Assembly (NCBI RefSeq): GCF_001435525.1
Contig: NZ_AZDP01000119.1
Coordinates: 8,615-45,421, forward strand
Length of the DNA stretch: 36,807 nucleotides
DNA from: Levilactobacillus koreensis JCM 16448
Lineage (GTDB): Bacteria; Bacillota; Bacilli; Lactobacillales; Lactobacillaceae
Reading direction: 5' to 3'
Shown: positions 1 to 6,326 of the stretch, one piece after another
How the letters are laid out: the number at the start of each line of letters is the position of its first letter
Position numbering within the stretch: position 1 is the first letter of the stretch
Notes under the pieces: generated by a model
What the model was told of the DNA's origin: nothing
The model's input: the letters and a program-made list of their open reading frames with translations, nothing else
The model's database searches: none
Program-made: the position numbers and the translations under genes

Positions 1-71
1 GATTAAACAACTAAAGGAGCAGCTCATTATGACTATTTTAAAACACTTTTTACAAAGTCTACCGATTCATG

Positions 72-80
72 TGCTACAAT
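72..80 (+). promoter_or_regulatory. extended -10 promoter of the toxin-antitoxin operon
   Basis: TGCTACAAT is a near-consensus extended -10 element; TTTACA at 49-54 is a possible -35 but sits 20 bp away, so the extended -10 would do most of the work. It lies inside the open frame that begins at position 29, so transcripts starting near 87 would only carry the ATG at 110. This decides the antitoxin start. Confidence 0.5.
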
Positions 81-109
81 CGGAGTACAAACTGAAAGAA
101 GGGTTCCCG

Positions 110-382
110 ATGGCAGCTGTCGCAAGAATTCAAGTCCGCATTGATGCTGATATCAAGAAAAAGGCGGAATCAAAATTGAAACAGAATGGCCTCACTATCT
201 CCGACTTCACCCGGATTATGATGACCAATGTTGCTAATGGAAAGTTGGACCACGCTTTGGAAATTGTCAATCAGGAAGTTAATGACTCCCTGCAAGAAGT
301 TCTTGAGCAATCTAGTGATCAAAAGCTCCAAGGTTATTCAGATTTAAACTCACTGAACACTGCCCTTTTTAAAAATGACTAA
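110..382 (+). CDS. RelB/DinJ-family antitoxin
   Basis: This is the antitoxin of a type II toxin-antitoxin pair; such proteins bind and neutralise the toxin and repress their own operon through an N-terminal ribbon-helix-helix domain. From ATG 110 the product is 90 residues and begins MAAVARIQVRIDADIKKKAE, the beta-strand plus helix pattern of RelB/DinJ, followed by a helical tail that would wrap the toxin. The frame stays open upstream to an ATG at 29 with its own good ribosome site (AAAGGAG, 12-18). I prefer 110 because a promoter-like element lies at 72-80, AAGGG precedes the ATG, and family members start at this motif. The gene overlaps the toxin by 8 nt, indicating translational coupling. 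Family assignment is good; which DinJ subfamily is uncertain. Confidence 0.8.
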   Translation: MAAVARIQVRIDADIKKKAESKLKQNGLTISDFTRIMMTNVANGKLDHALEIVNQEVNDSLQEVLEQSSDQKLQGYSDLNSLNTALFKND

Positions 383-746
383 GTCTCAAGTATTTCTCAC
401 ACGTCGCTTTAAGAAAAGTTTTAAACGCATTAGAAAGAATCCGCACTGGCGACCAATCTTCAAAACACCTGCAAGTGTAAGACCGTCACCCTGGGATCAA
501 ATTATGAGCTTATTCCTTGATGAACAGCATATTCCTAGTTATTTTTACGAACACGCCGTCCATGCCAACTCACAACTAATCCATCGTCTAAACGTCAAGT
601 ATCCCCAAGAGAATCTACGTCTTTCCGTGATGGAACTTCATTTTGATGGCCATAATGGCGATCATCTTCTTGTCTACATTAAGGTTCCGTCTAAGCATGA
701 GGTTTACCTTATCGACATTGGCTCGCATGCCGAAATCTTTCGATAA
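375..746 (+). CDS. YafQ/RelE-like mRNA interferase toxin
   Basis: This is the toxin partner, 123 residues. RelE-superfamily toxins such as YafQ cut mRNA in the ribosomal A site. Visible support is a basic N-terminus (TRRFKKSFKRIRKN), a core ending in LLVYIKVPSKHEVYLIDI, and the C-terminal GSHAEIF, which matches the YafQ-type GTHSDLF in which the histidine is catalytic (His118 here). Length is somewhat above the usual 90-100 residues because of an insertion around residues 30-60 (PASVRPSPWDQIMSLFLDEQ) that resembles the loop seen in longer YafQ relatives. The start overlaps the antitoxin stop by 8 nt. A terminator at 802-837 closes the operon. The gene looks intact; activity is inferred. Confidence 0.75.
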   Translation: MTKSQVFLTRRFKKSFKRIRKNPHWRPIFKTPASVRPSPWDQIMSLFLDEQHIPSYFYEHAVHANSQLIHRLNVKYPQENLRLSVMELHFDGHNGDHLLVYIKVPSKHEVYLIDIGSHAEIFR

Positions 747-801
747 AACAAACTTCTGTGGGCATTGATGTTCACACTGAGAATTTCTATACAGTTTCTA
801 A

Positions 802-837
802 AAAAGGCCCTGAACAAGTCGTCATTCAGGGCCTTTT
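802..837. terminator. bidirectional rho-independent terminator
   Basis: Arms AAAAGGCCCTGAA (802-814) and TTCAGGGCCTTTT (825-837) form a perfect 13-bp stem with a 10-nt loop. A uridine run follows on both strands and is longer on the minus strand. It lies between the convergent toxin and phosphatase genes and can end both. Confidence 0.9.
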
Positions 838-860
838 GGGAGGAGTTTACATTTTAGTTG

Positions 861-1736
861 TTACTTCGTCAAATACATTGATCGCAATTGGGCCTTTTTA
901 TGAGCGTCCAACCCGATTTGAGTCTTCAAGAAGTTGTCAACCGAACCATACTTCTTGTCAATCGTCTTGTAAGCCGCATTGAGATATGACTTCTTAACTG
1001 CCTTCAGCCGCCGGAAGTTTGCCCGTGCATTCTTATTTGCCGTCAACTTATCCATAGCTGAAATGGCAATCTTATTTTCCTTTGCCAAGTTATGGTTGGA
1101 ACGTAGATATTCTTTCATAATGGTTTGTTTGCTTACACCCATTGCAGACAGGAAGAGCATCGCTCCAATTCCAGTACGATCTTTACCATCCGTACAGTGA
1201 AAAAGGGTTGACCCCTTTTTCTGCTTCAGTAATTGATTAAAGAAGACCTTGTAGCCCTTAATTGAAATCTTATCGCTGACTAATCCTTGGTAAAATTCTG
1301 GCATATGATTAGGGTCCATAGTCGCTAACTGTTGGGCAAATTCTGCCTGTGAGTTACCCCCAAAGTTAGAGTCTTTAACTACACCATCTTTAATGTATTT
1401 TACATTAGCAATCTTAACGTCCGGTGTATTCTTAATTTCATTTCCAGAACGGAAATCAACCACTGTTTTCAACTTATATGTTGATTTGATAATCTTCACA
1501 TCATTCTTCGTATAGTTGATCATCTTGTTCGACCGGATGATTCGGTGAGATTTGATTCGATGTCCATTTTTGGTCTTGATACCGCCCATATCCTGAACAT
1601 TGCTGGCACCCTTCAAAGAGATTTTAGTTCCATAAATCGTTTTACTTGCTGCATTAGCAACAACTGGTGTTCCCACGCTACCGAATAACATTGTTCCCAG
1701 CACAACGGTTAATCCCGTCTTCATCATGTGATTCAT
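861..1736 (-). CDS. secreted tyrosine-protein phosphatase (Y_phosphatase3 type)
   Basis: This is a 291-residue exported phosphatase. The N-terminus (MNHMMKTGLTVVLG...VVANAASK) is a Sec signal peptide with likely cleavage after an AxA site near residue 30, and the mature protein has no obvious membrane or sortase anchor. The P-loop HCTDGKDRTG at residues 180-189 gives nucleophile Cys181 and phosphate-binding Arg187, the pattern of the bacterial Listeria LipA-like tyrosine/lipid phosphatases. DFRSGNE at residues 94-100 is the conserved upstream motif of this family. The ribosome site GGGAGGAAA lies just upstream of ATG 1736; an in-frame ATG three codons later is an alternative. A cre-like site at 1773-1787 suggests glucose repression. 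The natural substrate is unknown; phosphotyrosine and phosphoinositide activity are both known in the family. Confidence 0.88.
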   Translation of the reverse strand: MNHMMKTGLTVVLGTMLFGSVGTPVVANAASKTIYGTKISLKGASNVQDMGGIKTKNGHRIKSHRIIRSNKMINYTKNDVKIIKSTYKLKTVVDFRSGNEIKNTPDVKIANVKYIKDGVVKDSNFGGNSQAEFAQQLATMDPNHMPEFYQGLVSDKISIKGYKVFFNQLLKQKKGSTLFHCTDGKDRTGIGAMLFLSAMGVSKQTIMKEYLRSNHNLAKENKIAISAMDKLTANKNARANFRRLKAVKKSYLNAAYKTIDKKYGSVDNFLKTQIGLDAHKKAQLRSMYLTK

Positions 1737-1772
1737 ACTTTGTTTCCTCCCCGAAATATGTATCTCCTCCAG

Positions 1773-1787
1773 TTGTAAACGTTACCA
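1773..1787. promoter_or_regulatory. cre site (CcpA operator) upstream of the phosphatase gene
   Basis: TTGTAAACGTTACCA matches the Gram-positive cre consensus WTGNAARCGYWWWCA at 14 of 15 positions and is nearly palindromic. It sits 37-51 nt upstream of the phosphatase start, downstream of AT-rich -10-like sequence around 1820-1832, where CcpA binding would block transcription. Confidence 0.6.
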
Positions 1788-1949
1788 TAGTTTGAACACC
1801 CCGTAAAGGATTAATCCACATTTTATATTATGATTATGAACTAAATTGGTCGACAACTGGTATAGTTAGCCTACTTCCACTACCGAGTCATCCCCCTGCT
1901 CGCCAACAATCTTACGTGTCATACTTAACACCATTAAGGGGGGAGTCAC

Positions 1950-2693
1950 ATGAACCGGTGGCAAAAAATATATAATATTGGCGTTGTTACTTTAGCACTC
2001 TGGTCCATCACACTAGCCATCCTCGACTTCTCCAATCTCATTCATATTCAAGAGCCGCCCTGGTCTGCGATGGATGATGGTATTCTCGCCGCTTTTACCG
2101 TTGACTACATCGTGCGGTTCGGCCGGGCCAAGCAAAAGTGGGTCTTCTTTCGCCACAATATTTTTGACCTGCTCGCCATCATTCCGCTCAGTACCATCTT
2201 TAGTTTCTTCCGCCTAGCACGAGTCACTCGATTGTTTCGTCTCGTCCGGTTGTTTCGCTTTGTACGTTTGATTGGTTTCATTGGTAAACTCCGCCACACG
2301 CTGAAGCGCTTCTTTCGCACTAACGGATTCATTTACCTCGTCTGGGCCTGCATGGCCATTCTAATTCTAGCTGCGACCCTCTACTCCTATGCTGAACACG
2401 TTTCCTGGGGAGAAGCCCTCTGGTGGGCCATCGCCACGGCTACTACGGTCGGTTACGGCGATGTCGCGCCTCACACGGCTGTCGGCAAAGTTGCGGCGAC
2501 GATTCTCATGTTGGTCGGTATTGGCTTTATCGGCGCGCTGACGAGTACCATCACCACCTACTTCGCCAACCGTGGCAAGTCGTCCGACTATCAACGGATG
2601 ACCAAACAGCTAACCGCGATTGAAAGACAGAACCAGGAACTACGCGAGCTGTTGCAGGCATTACGTCAATCCAAAGACAATGATCAAAACTGA
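1950..2693 (+). CDS. voltage-gated-type potassium channel (six-TM ion transporter family)
   Basis: This 247-residue membrane protein has a six-helix Kv layout. The selectivity filter TTVGYGD is at residues 165-171 with its pore helix (WGEALWWAIATAT) before it. An S4-like segment at residues 88-108 (FRLARVTRLFRLVRLFRFVR) carries arginines at nearly every third position, the signature of a voltage sensor. Helices S1-S3 lie at about 10-85, S5 at 127-147 and S6 at 180-205. The tail (about 215-247, QLTAIERQNQELRELLQAL) has coiled-coil heptads that would hold a tetramer. The start is fixed by AAGGGGGGAG at 1936-1945. It is a single gene with no linked regulator. Physiological role (membrane potential or K+ leak) is inferred. 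Confidence 0.9.
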   Translation: MNRWQKIYNIGVVTLALWSITLAILDFSNLIHIQEPPWSAMDDGILAAFTVDYIVRFGRAKQKWVFFRHNIFDLLAIIPLSTIFSFFRLARVTRLFRLVRLFRFVRLIGFIGKLRHTLKRFFRTNGFIYLVWACMAILILAATLYSYAEHVSWGEALWWAIATATTVGYGDVAPHTAVGKVAATILMLVGIGFIGALTSTITTYFANRGKSSDYQRMTKQLTAIERQNQELRELLQALRQSKDNDQN

Positions 2694-2788
2694 GAACTGG
2701 GCCCTTATCATGAGAGTAGAGCAGAAAGCGGTTAATGCTCATTGACTGTCTTCTGTTCCACGTTTCGACTATATACGTTTAGACCCCT

Positions 2789-2812
2789 GATCACAGCCCG
2801 TCTCTTGTGATC
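2789..2812. repeat. inverted repeat between the K+ channel and dipeptidase genes
   Basis: GATCACA (2789-2795) and TGTGATC (2806-2812) form a 7-bp stem with a 10-nt loop. The following sequence is C-rich with only short T-runs, so it is at best a weak terminator for the channel gene; it could also be a protein site upstream of the dipeptidase promoter. Confidence 0.4.
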
Positions 2813-2868
2813 CACCTTTGTTCCCCATACAACATCTACGCAACCACTTCTCTTCCACCACGCTTCAA

Positions 2869-2877
2869 TGATATAAT
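2869..2877 (+). promoter_or_regulatory. extended -10 promoter of the C69 dipeptidase gene
   Basis: TGATATAAT is a perfect extended -10. No good -35 is visible 17 bp upstream. Transcription would start near 2884, giving a leader of about 20 nt that carries AAAAGGAG at 2885-2892. This rules out the longer open frame that begins at 2807. Confidence 0.75.
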
Positions 2878-2902
2878 ACGGGTTAAAAGGAGTGCTGCAT
2901 TC

Positions 2903-4306
2903 ATGGAAAAACGAATTAAAGGTTCATGTACCACCATTTTGGTTGGGAAAAAGGCGTCACTCGATGGGTCAACGATTATTTCTCGGAACGACGATGGTCA
3001 CGAAGCCCTCGATCCCGAAAAGTTTGTCGTTGTTAACCCCGCCGACCAGCCACGCGACTACAAGGCCGTTATCAGTGGCGTTGAGGTTAAATTGCCTGAC
3101 AACCCATTACGTTATACGTCCATTCCAAACTCAATTTTAACGAACGGTATCTGGCCAGCCGCTGGTATCAACAGCGACAATATCGCCATGTCCGCGACTG
3201 AAACGATTACCACCAACTCTCGTATCTTAGGGATTGACCCTTACGTCGCTGGCGGTATCGGTGAAGAAGATCTGGTCACGTTGGTCTTACCTTACATTCA
3301 CAGCGCCCGCGAAGGGGTTGAACGTTTGGGTAGCCTCTTAAAGGAATATGGGACCTACGAACCAAACGGAATTGCCTTTTCCGACAACAACGAAATCTGG
3401 TGGCTAGAAACCATCGGTGGTCATCACTGGGCTGCTAAGCGGATTCCGGATGATGCCTACGTGGTCGCTCCTAACCGGATGAACATTGACTTCTTTGATT
3501 TCAGTGCTGACGACACCATGGCCTCTGCTGACCTGGAAGACATGATTGAAACCTACAGTTTAAACCCTGATTTCGACACGGTTAACCTACGTCACATCTT
3601 CGGCAGTGCTTCAACTAAGGACACGGTCTACAACAACCCTCGTGCTTGGTTCGGTCAAAAGTACTTCTCCCCCGATGTTGAACAGGACCCTCAAGATCAA
3701 GACCTGCCATTCATCTGCCATGCCAATCGGAAAATCTCCATTGAAGACGTTAAGTACGTGTTGAGTTCTCACTTTGAAAACACGAAATACGACGTTTATG
3801 GTGACGGTTCCGAATCCGACAAGACGAAGTTCCGTCCAATTGGGATCAACCGGAACCACGATGTGCACATTCTCCAAATCAGAAACAATGTGCCCGACAG
3901 TATTGCCGGCATTCACTGGTTAGCCTTTGGTGCCAACACGTTCAACACGGTCGTTCCTTTCTACGCCAACGTTGACGACACACCAGCCGTTTACAAGGAT
4001 GCCGATGGCACGTTCAACTTGAATCATATGTACTGGTTGAGTTGCACCACGGCTTTGCTGGGTGACACGGACTACGACTTATACGTCGACTTCCGCAACA
4101 CCTTCGCTTTGGAAGCCATGGGCGCTTACCGCAAGATTCAAAATGACACGGATGCCGCTATCAAGAATGGTGCCGACGTTAAGATTCTAAAGGACGCCAA
4201 CGAAAAGCTGTCCAACGAATCCTTCACGCGTCAGACCAAGTTGCTGGGTGACATGGTCACGTTCGGTTCAGAACACATGAAGTTACGGTACAATTTAAAC
4301 GATTAA
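2903..4306 (+). CDS. pepD: C69-family dipeptidase (PepD-type)
   Basis: This is a 467-residue N-terminal nucleophile hydrolase that splits dipeptides in the cytoplasm, a late step in using peptides. The N-terminus [19 protein letters not shown] is followed by [12 protein letters not shown]; Cys9 in SCTTI is the expected nucleophile, exposed by autoprocessing in this family. The short segment before the Cys is longer than in several homologues that start close to it. The start at ATG 2903 is set by AAAAGGAG at 2885-2892 and the extended -10 at 2869-2877; the frame is open back to 2807 but that part is promoter. The gene is monocistronic with a terminator at 4311-4344. Opp and PepN elsewhere in the window supply its likely substrates. 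Confidence 0.92.
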   Translation: MEKRIKGSCTTILVGKKASLDGSTIISRNDDGHEALDPEKFVVVNPADQPRDYKAVISGVEVKLPDNPLRYTSIPNSILTNGIWPAAGINSDNIAMSATETITTNSRILGIDPYVAGGIGEEDLVTLVLPYIHSAREGVERLGSLLKEYGTYEPNGIAFSDNNEIWWLETIGGHHWAAKRIPDDAYVVAPNRMNIDFFDFSADDTMASADLEDMIETYSLNPDFDTVNLRHIFGSASTKDTVYNNPRAWFGQKYFSPDVEQDPQDQDLPFICHANRKISIEDVKYVLSSHFENTKYDVYGDGSESDKTKFRPIGINRNHDVHILQIRNNVPDSIAGIHWLAFGANTFNTVVPFYANVDDTPAVYKDADGTFNLNHMYWLSCTTALLGDTDYDLYVDFRNTFALEAMGAYRKIQNDTDAAIKNGADVKILKDANEKLSNESFTRQTKLLGDMVTFGSEHMKLRYNLND

Positions 4307-4310
4307 ACGT

Positions 4311-4344
4311 AAAGCCTTCCTCTCAATCTGGGGAAGGCTTTTTT
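4311..4344 (+). terminator. terminator of the C69 dipeptidase gene
   Basis: AAAGCCTTCC (4311-4320) pairs with GGAAGGCTTT, followed by a T-run ending at 4344. It lies 5 nt after the stop codon. Confidence 0.92.
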
Positions 4345-4403
4345 GTTCCATCAAGTATAACTGCCTAACCCTATAAGCGTATAGCACAATCGCAACTTAA
4401 TCG

Positions 4404-4450
4404 AAAACGGGTGCTCATTGCCGCTACATCAGCAATTGAGCACCCGTTTT
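4404..4450. terminator. orphan terminator-like hairpin
   Basis: AAAACGGGTGCTCA (4404-4417) pairs with TGAGCACCCGTTTT (4437-4450). The 14-bp stem ends in T4 on both strands. The dipeptidase already has its own terminator 60 nt upstream, so this one may serve minus-strand transcripts from 5030-6106 or mark a lost or small transcript. Confidence 0.6.
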
Positions 4451-4950
4451 AGTTATAGACTGAAGGTTGAAAGTATCTAAATGCTGTTTAAGCCTGATGT
4501 AACAACGATATTACCGTGAAAATTAGGCAACCTAGTCCATCCTTCGCCTTACCGGTCGGCAGATATGGTGACTTTCTGTCAACTAGGAAGATGAGTGTAA
4601 AATCGTTATTAGTTGAACAAAAGATGTTAAATCCGCAAAACTTTTAGTAGTTATTGTGAATAGAACACAATCGAAGCCGGAGGAGGACAGGGATGCAGCC
4701 AGCCGTGGAGGTGGTGTTAGCTGGCAATTCTGTGAAGTGCCAGCTTACAGCACGGGCGACTTTGGAGACACGCGGTCTTCGTGGCTTCAAAGCGAGCGAG
4801 AAGACTGGTGATTTTCCAGTCTGAAGTGTCCCCACAGCAGGCGGAATCCCTGTCAGCCGGAGTGCGGCAAATTTACACTATCTTAATGGTGCGAATCCTT
4901 GCCAATACTGGGGCGAGATAGGTATTTCATCTTTCAACCTTTAGTTATAG
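4449..4950. repeat. segment bracketed by 10-bp direct repeats and inverted repeats
   Basis: TTAGTTATAG occurs at 4449-4458 and again at 4941-4950. Just inside, AGGTTGAAAG (4464-4473) faces its exact reverse complement CTTTCAACCT (4931-4940). The arrangement resembles a target duplication flanking terminal inverted repeats, enclosing R1 copy A and about 280 bp of other sequence. No transposase is present. Chance cannot be excluded. Confidence 0.35.
4664..4867 (+). repeat. R1 dispersed structured repeat, full copy A
   Basis: The copy runs from AACACAATCGAAGCCGG to GGAGTGCGG. Predicted stems: closing CAGGGAT (4689-4695) with ATCCCTG (4846-4852); AGCTGGCA with TGCCAGCT around a variable loop; TTTGGAG with CTTCAAA enclosing CACG/CGTG; AGACTGG with CCAGTCT. 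It is about 85% identical by eye to copy B at 27940-28138, and the loop of the second stem differs by 4 nt, so no reading frame is kept. Confidence 0.85.
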
Positions 4951-5029
4951 ATTTCAATTATTCGTTAAACCATCATTACCACTAACAATCCACGTAATCG
5001 CTAAAGTATCAAACCAATTTAACCCCAGC

Positions 5030-6106
5030 CTAAAACTTCAACTCATACTCAAAGCCCAGTTTCTTATAGTAGTCCAGCTCGATAAAATCCGTGGGCCGGA
5101 CCTCACCATCGCGCTTATCAAAATAGGCCACGCCTGCCAGCTTCAGCATTTTATAAACAAACTGTGAACAAAACAGAATATTTGGCCGAGCAGAGTGCCG
5201 AGATACCAGGCCCACCATATTATAAGCACTCCCCTCCCGGTTGATTTCAGCGATCTTATCCAAGACGAACTGCTTTTGTTCACGCGTCACCGGCAAACTG
5301 TACACCAGCAGCGAGGCTCCCTGCTTTTGATGGAAGAACTCTAGCGTTTCGGCATTCATCCCCGGCGGATACACATTATCCCCACCGTTGTAGGAAATAA
5401 TCGTCGTCAGGTCACGGTCAAATGCCAATGAGACATGATTGAACTGCTTGCGGGTGAATACTGAAATCATTTCGCTGGCCGCGCTTCCCGTATTAGATAC
5501 CGCCAAATAAAGGTGCGCGTCATTCAAGGTGGCCTTGGCCGCGTCAAAATAGTCCTCCGTGAGCGTGCCATGGTTGATGTACCGCATGGCACTGTGGCGC
5601 GGCAGGTCAGCTAAGATTGTTTTCAAATGCGCCACCGACACTTTGTCCTTCGCCGCAGCCGTTTCTGCCATAATATCCGAAAACTTGTCCGTGTTCCGTC
5701 GCAACTCCGCAAAGCTCACAGTTGTTGCCTCTTCCACTGTTGGCAGGTAAAAAGCAACTTGATTATTCGTCGTCACAAACCGCTCAACCCACAACGGCAG
5801 TAACACAATCACCACACTGACGATTTTATCCAAGAAGTACAAGGCTGACCATCCCCGCAACGGAAAGACGACCGCCGAGACAAAAATAATTTGAATTGCC
5901 AGCATTAGGCTATAGACCACCGTCAAGCCAACCTTAGCCGTCCTGGGAAATTGTGCAAGCCACGTCCGCACTAGCATCATAGCCGCCACGTAAATATAGG
6001 TAATAATCAGAATGGGTTGGTTTGCAAGTAAATACAATAAAACTAATAAGAACCAGCCCATCCCACGTATCTTGATCGATTGAAAGTAATCCACTATTGC
6101 ACTCAT
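5030..6106 (-). CDS. membrane protein with C-terminal permuted papain-like (YiiX/C92-type) hydrolase domain
   Basis: The product is 358 residues. The first 110 are hydrophobic with about four membrane helices (16-28, 30-46, 60-80, 90-106). A linker follows, then a domain at about 195-358 with FNHVSLAFD (His224) and, about 90 residues later, NILFCSQFVYKML (Cys313). His before Cys, with the FCSQFV context, is the circularly permuted NlpC/P60 fold of YiiX/YaeF/G6R proteins, which act as amidases or thioesterases on lipid or peptide conjugates. The start at 6106 is chosen because GAGGGG lies 5-10 nt upstream; the frame is open 15 codons further but without a ribosome site. A hairpin lies in the leader (6133-6186). 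Substrate unknown; fusion to an integral membrane domain suggests action at the membrane. Confidence 0.7.
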   Translation of the reverse strand: MSAIVDYFQSIKIRGMGWFLLVLLYLLANQPILIITYIYVAAMMLVRTWLAQFPRTAKVGLTVVYSLMLAIQIIFVSAVVFPLRGWSALYFLDKIVSVVIVLLPLWVERFVTTNNQVAFYLPTVEEATTVSFAELRRNTDKFSDIMAETAAAKDKVSVAHLKTILADLPRHSAMRYINHGTLTEDYFDAAKATLNDAHLYLAVSNTGSAASEMISVFTRKQFNHVSLAFDRDLTTIISYNGGDNVYPPGMNAETLEFFHQKQGASLLVYSLPVTREQKQFVLDKIAEINREGSAYNMVGLVSRHSARPNILFCSQFVYKMLKLAGVAYFDKRDGEVRPTDFIELDYYKKLGFEYELKF

Positions 6107-6132
6107 TGGCGCCCCTCTTTCGGCCAACATCA

Positions 6133-6186
6133 AAGCGCGTGATACCGGCATCGACGAGTTGGCCGTTTTGCCGGGGGCACGCGCTT
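6133..6186 (-). promoter_or_regulatory. hairpin in the leader of the YiiX-like gene
   Basis: On the minus strand AAGCGCGTG (6186-6178) pairs perfectly with CACGCGCTT (6141-6133), and inside it CCGGC pairs with GCCGG. No T-run follows, so it is not a terminator. It lies between the likely promoter and the ribosome site. Confidence 0.5.
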
Positions 6187-6213
6187 AATTTGTCATTAAT
6201 TATAGTTGCATTC

Positions 6214-6222
6214 AGTATAGCA
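6214..6222 (-). promoter_or_regulatory. extended -10 promoter of the YiiX-like gene
   Basis: On the minus strand TGCTATACT is a good extended -10; the -35 region is weak. The transcript would have a leader of about 100 nt containing the 6133-6186 hairpin. Confidence 0.5.
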
Positions 6223-6278
6223 TAACTATCCTTATAATCAGCTGACCAATCGCTATTATAACGACTAGTCACTACTAA

Positions 6279-6317
6279 AAAAGCCCATCAGAAATCAACT
6301 TTCCAATGAGCTTTCAT
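6279..6317 (-). terminator. terminator of pepN
   Basis: On the minus strand AAAGCTCATTGGAAA pairs imperfectly with TTTCTGATGGGCTTT, followed by further T residues. It lies 10 nt after the pepN stop. Confidence 0.75.
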
Positions 6318-6326
6318 TATAAATAC

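Larger units (their letters stand above)
4345..5029. other. 685-nt gap: hairpin, bracketed segment and R1 repeat copy A
   Basis: No convincing gene lies here. The gap holds a strong hairpin at 4404-4450, a segment bracketed by direct and inverted repeats (4449-4950), a short stretch resembling repeat family R2 (about 4556-4575, sharing GGCAGATATGG) and the full R1 copy at 4664-4867. A 63-codon minus-strand frame at 4644-4835 falls on the R1 copy and is judged non-coding. About 4480-4550 and 4951-5029 show nothing recognisable. Confidence 0.7.

Noticed and set aside
29-109. N-terminal extension of the antitoxin from ATG 29
   Set aside because: An extended -10 lies within it and family members start at the motif encoded from 110; kept only as a possible isoform.
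2807-2902. N-terminal extension of the C69 dipeptidase
   Set aside because: The stretch contains a perfect extended -10 and the real ribosome site; the peptide is not family-like.
4644-4835. 63-codon minus-strand frame
   Set aside because: It lies on R1 copy A, has no ribosome site and the frame is not kept in copy B.
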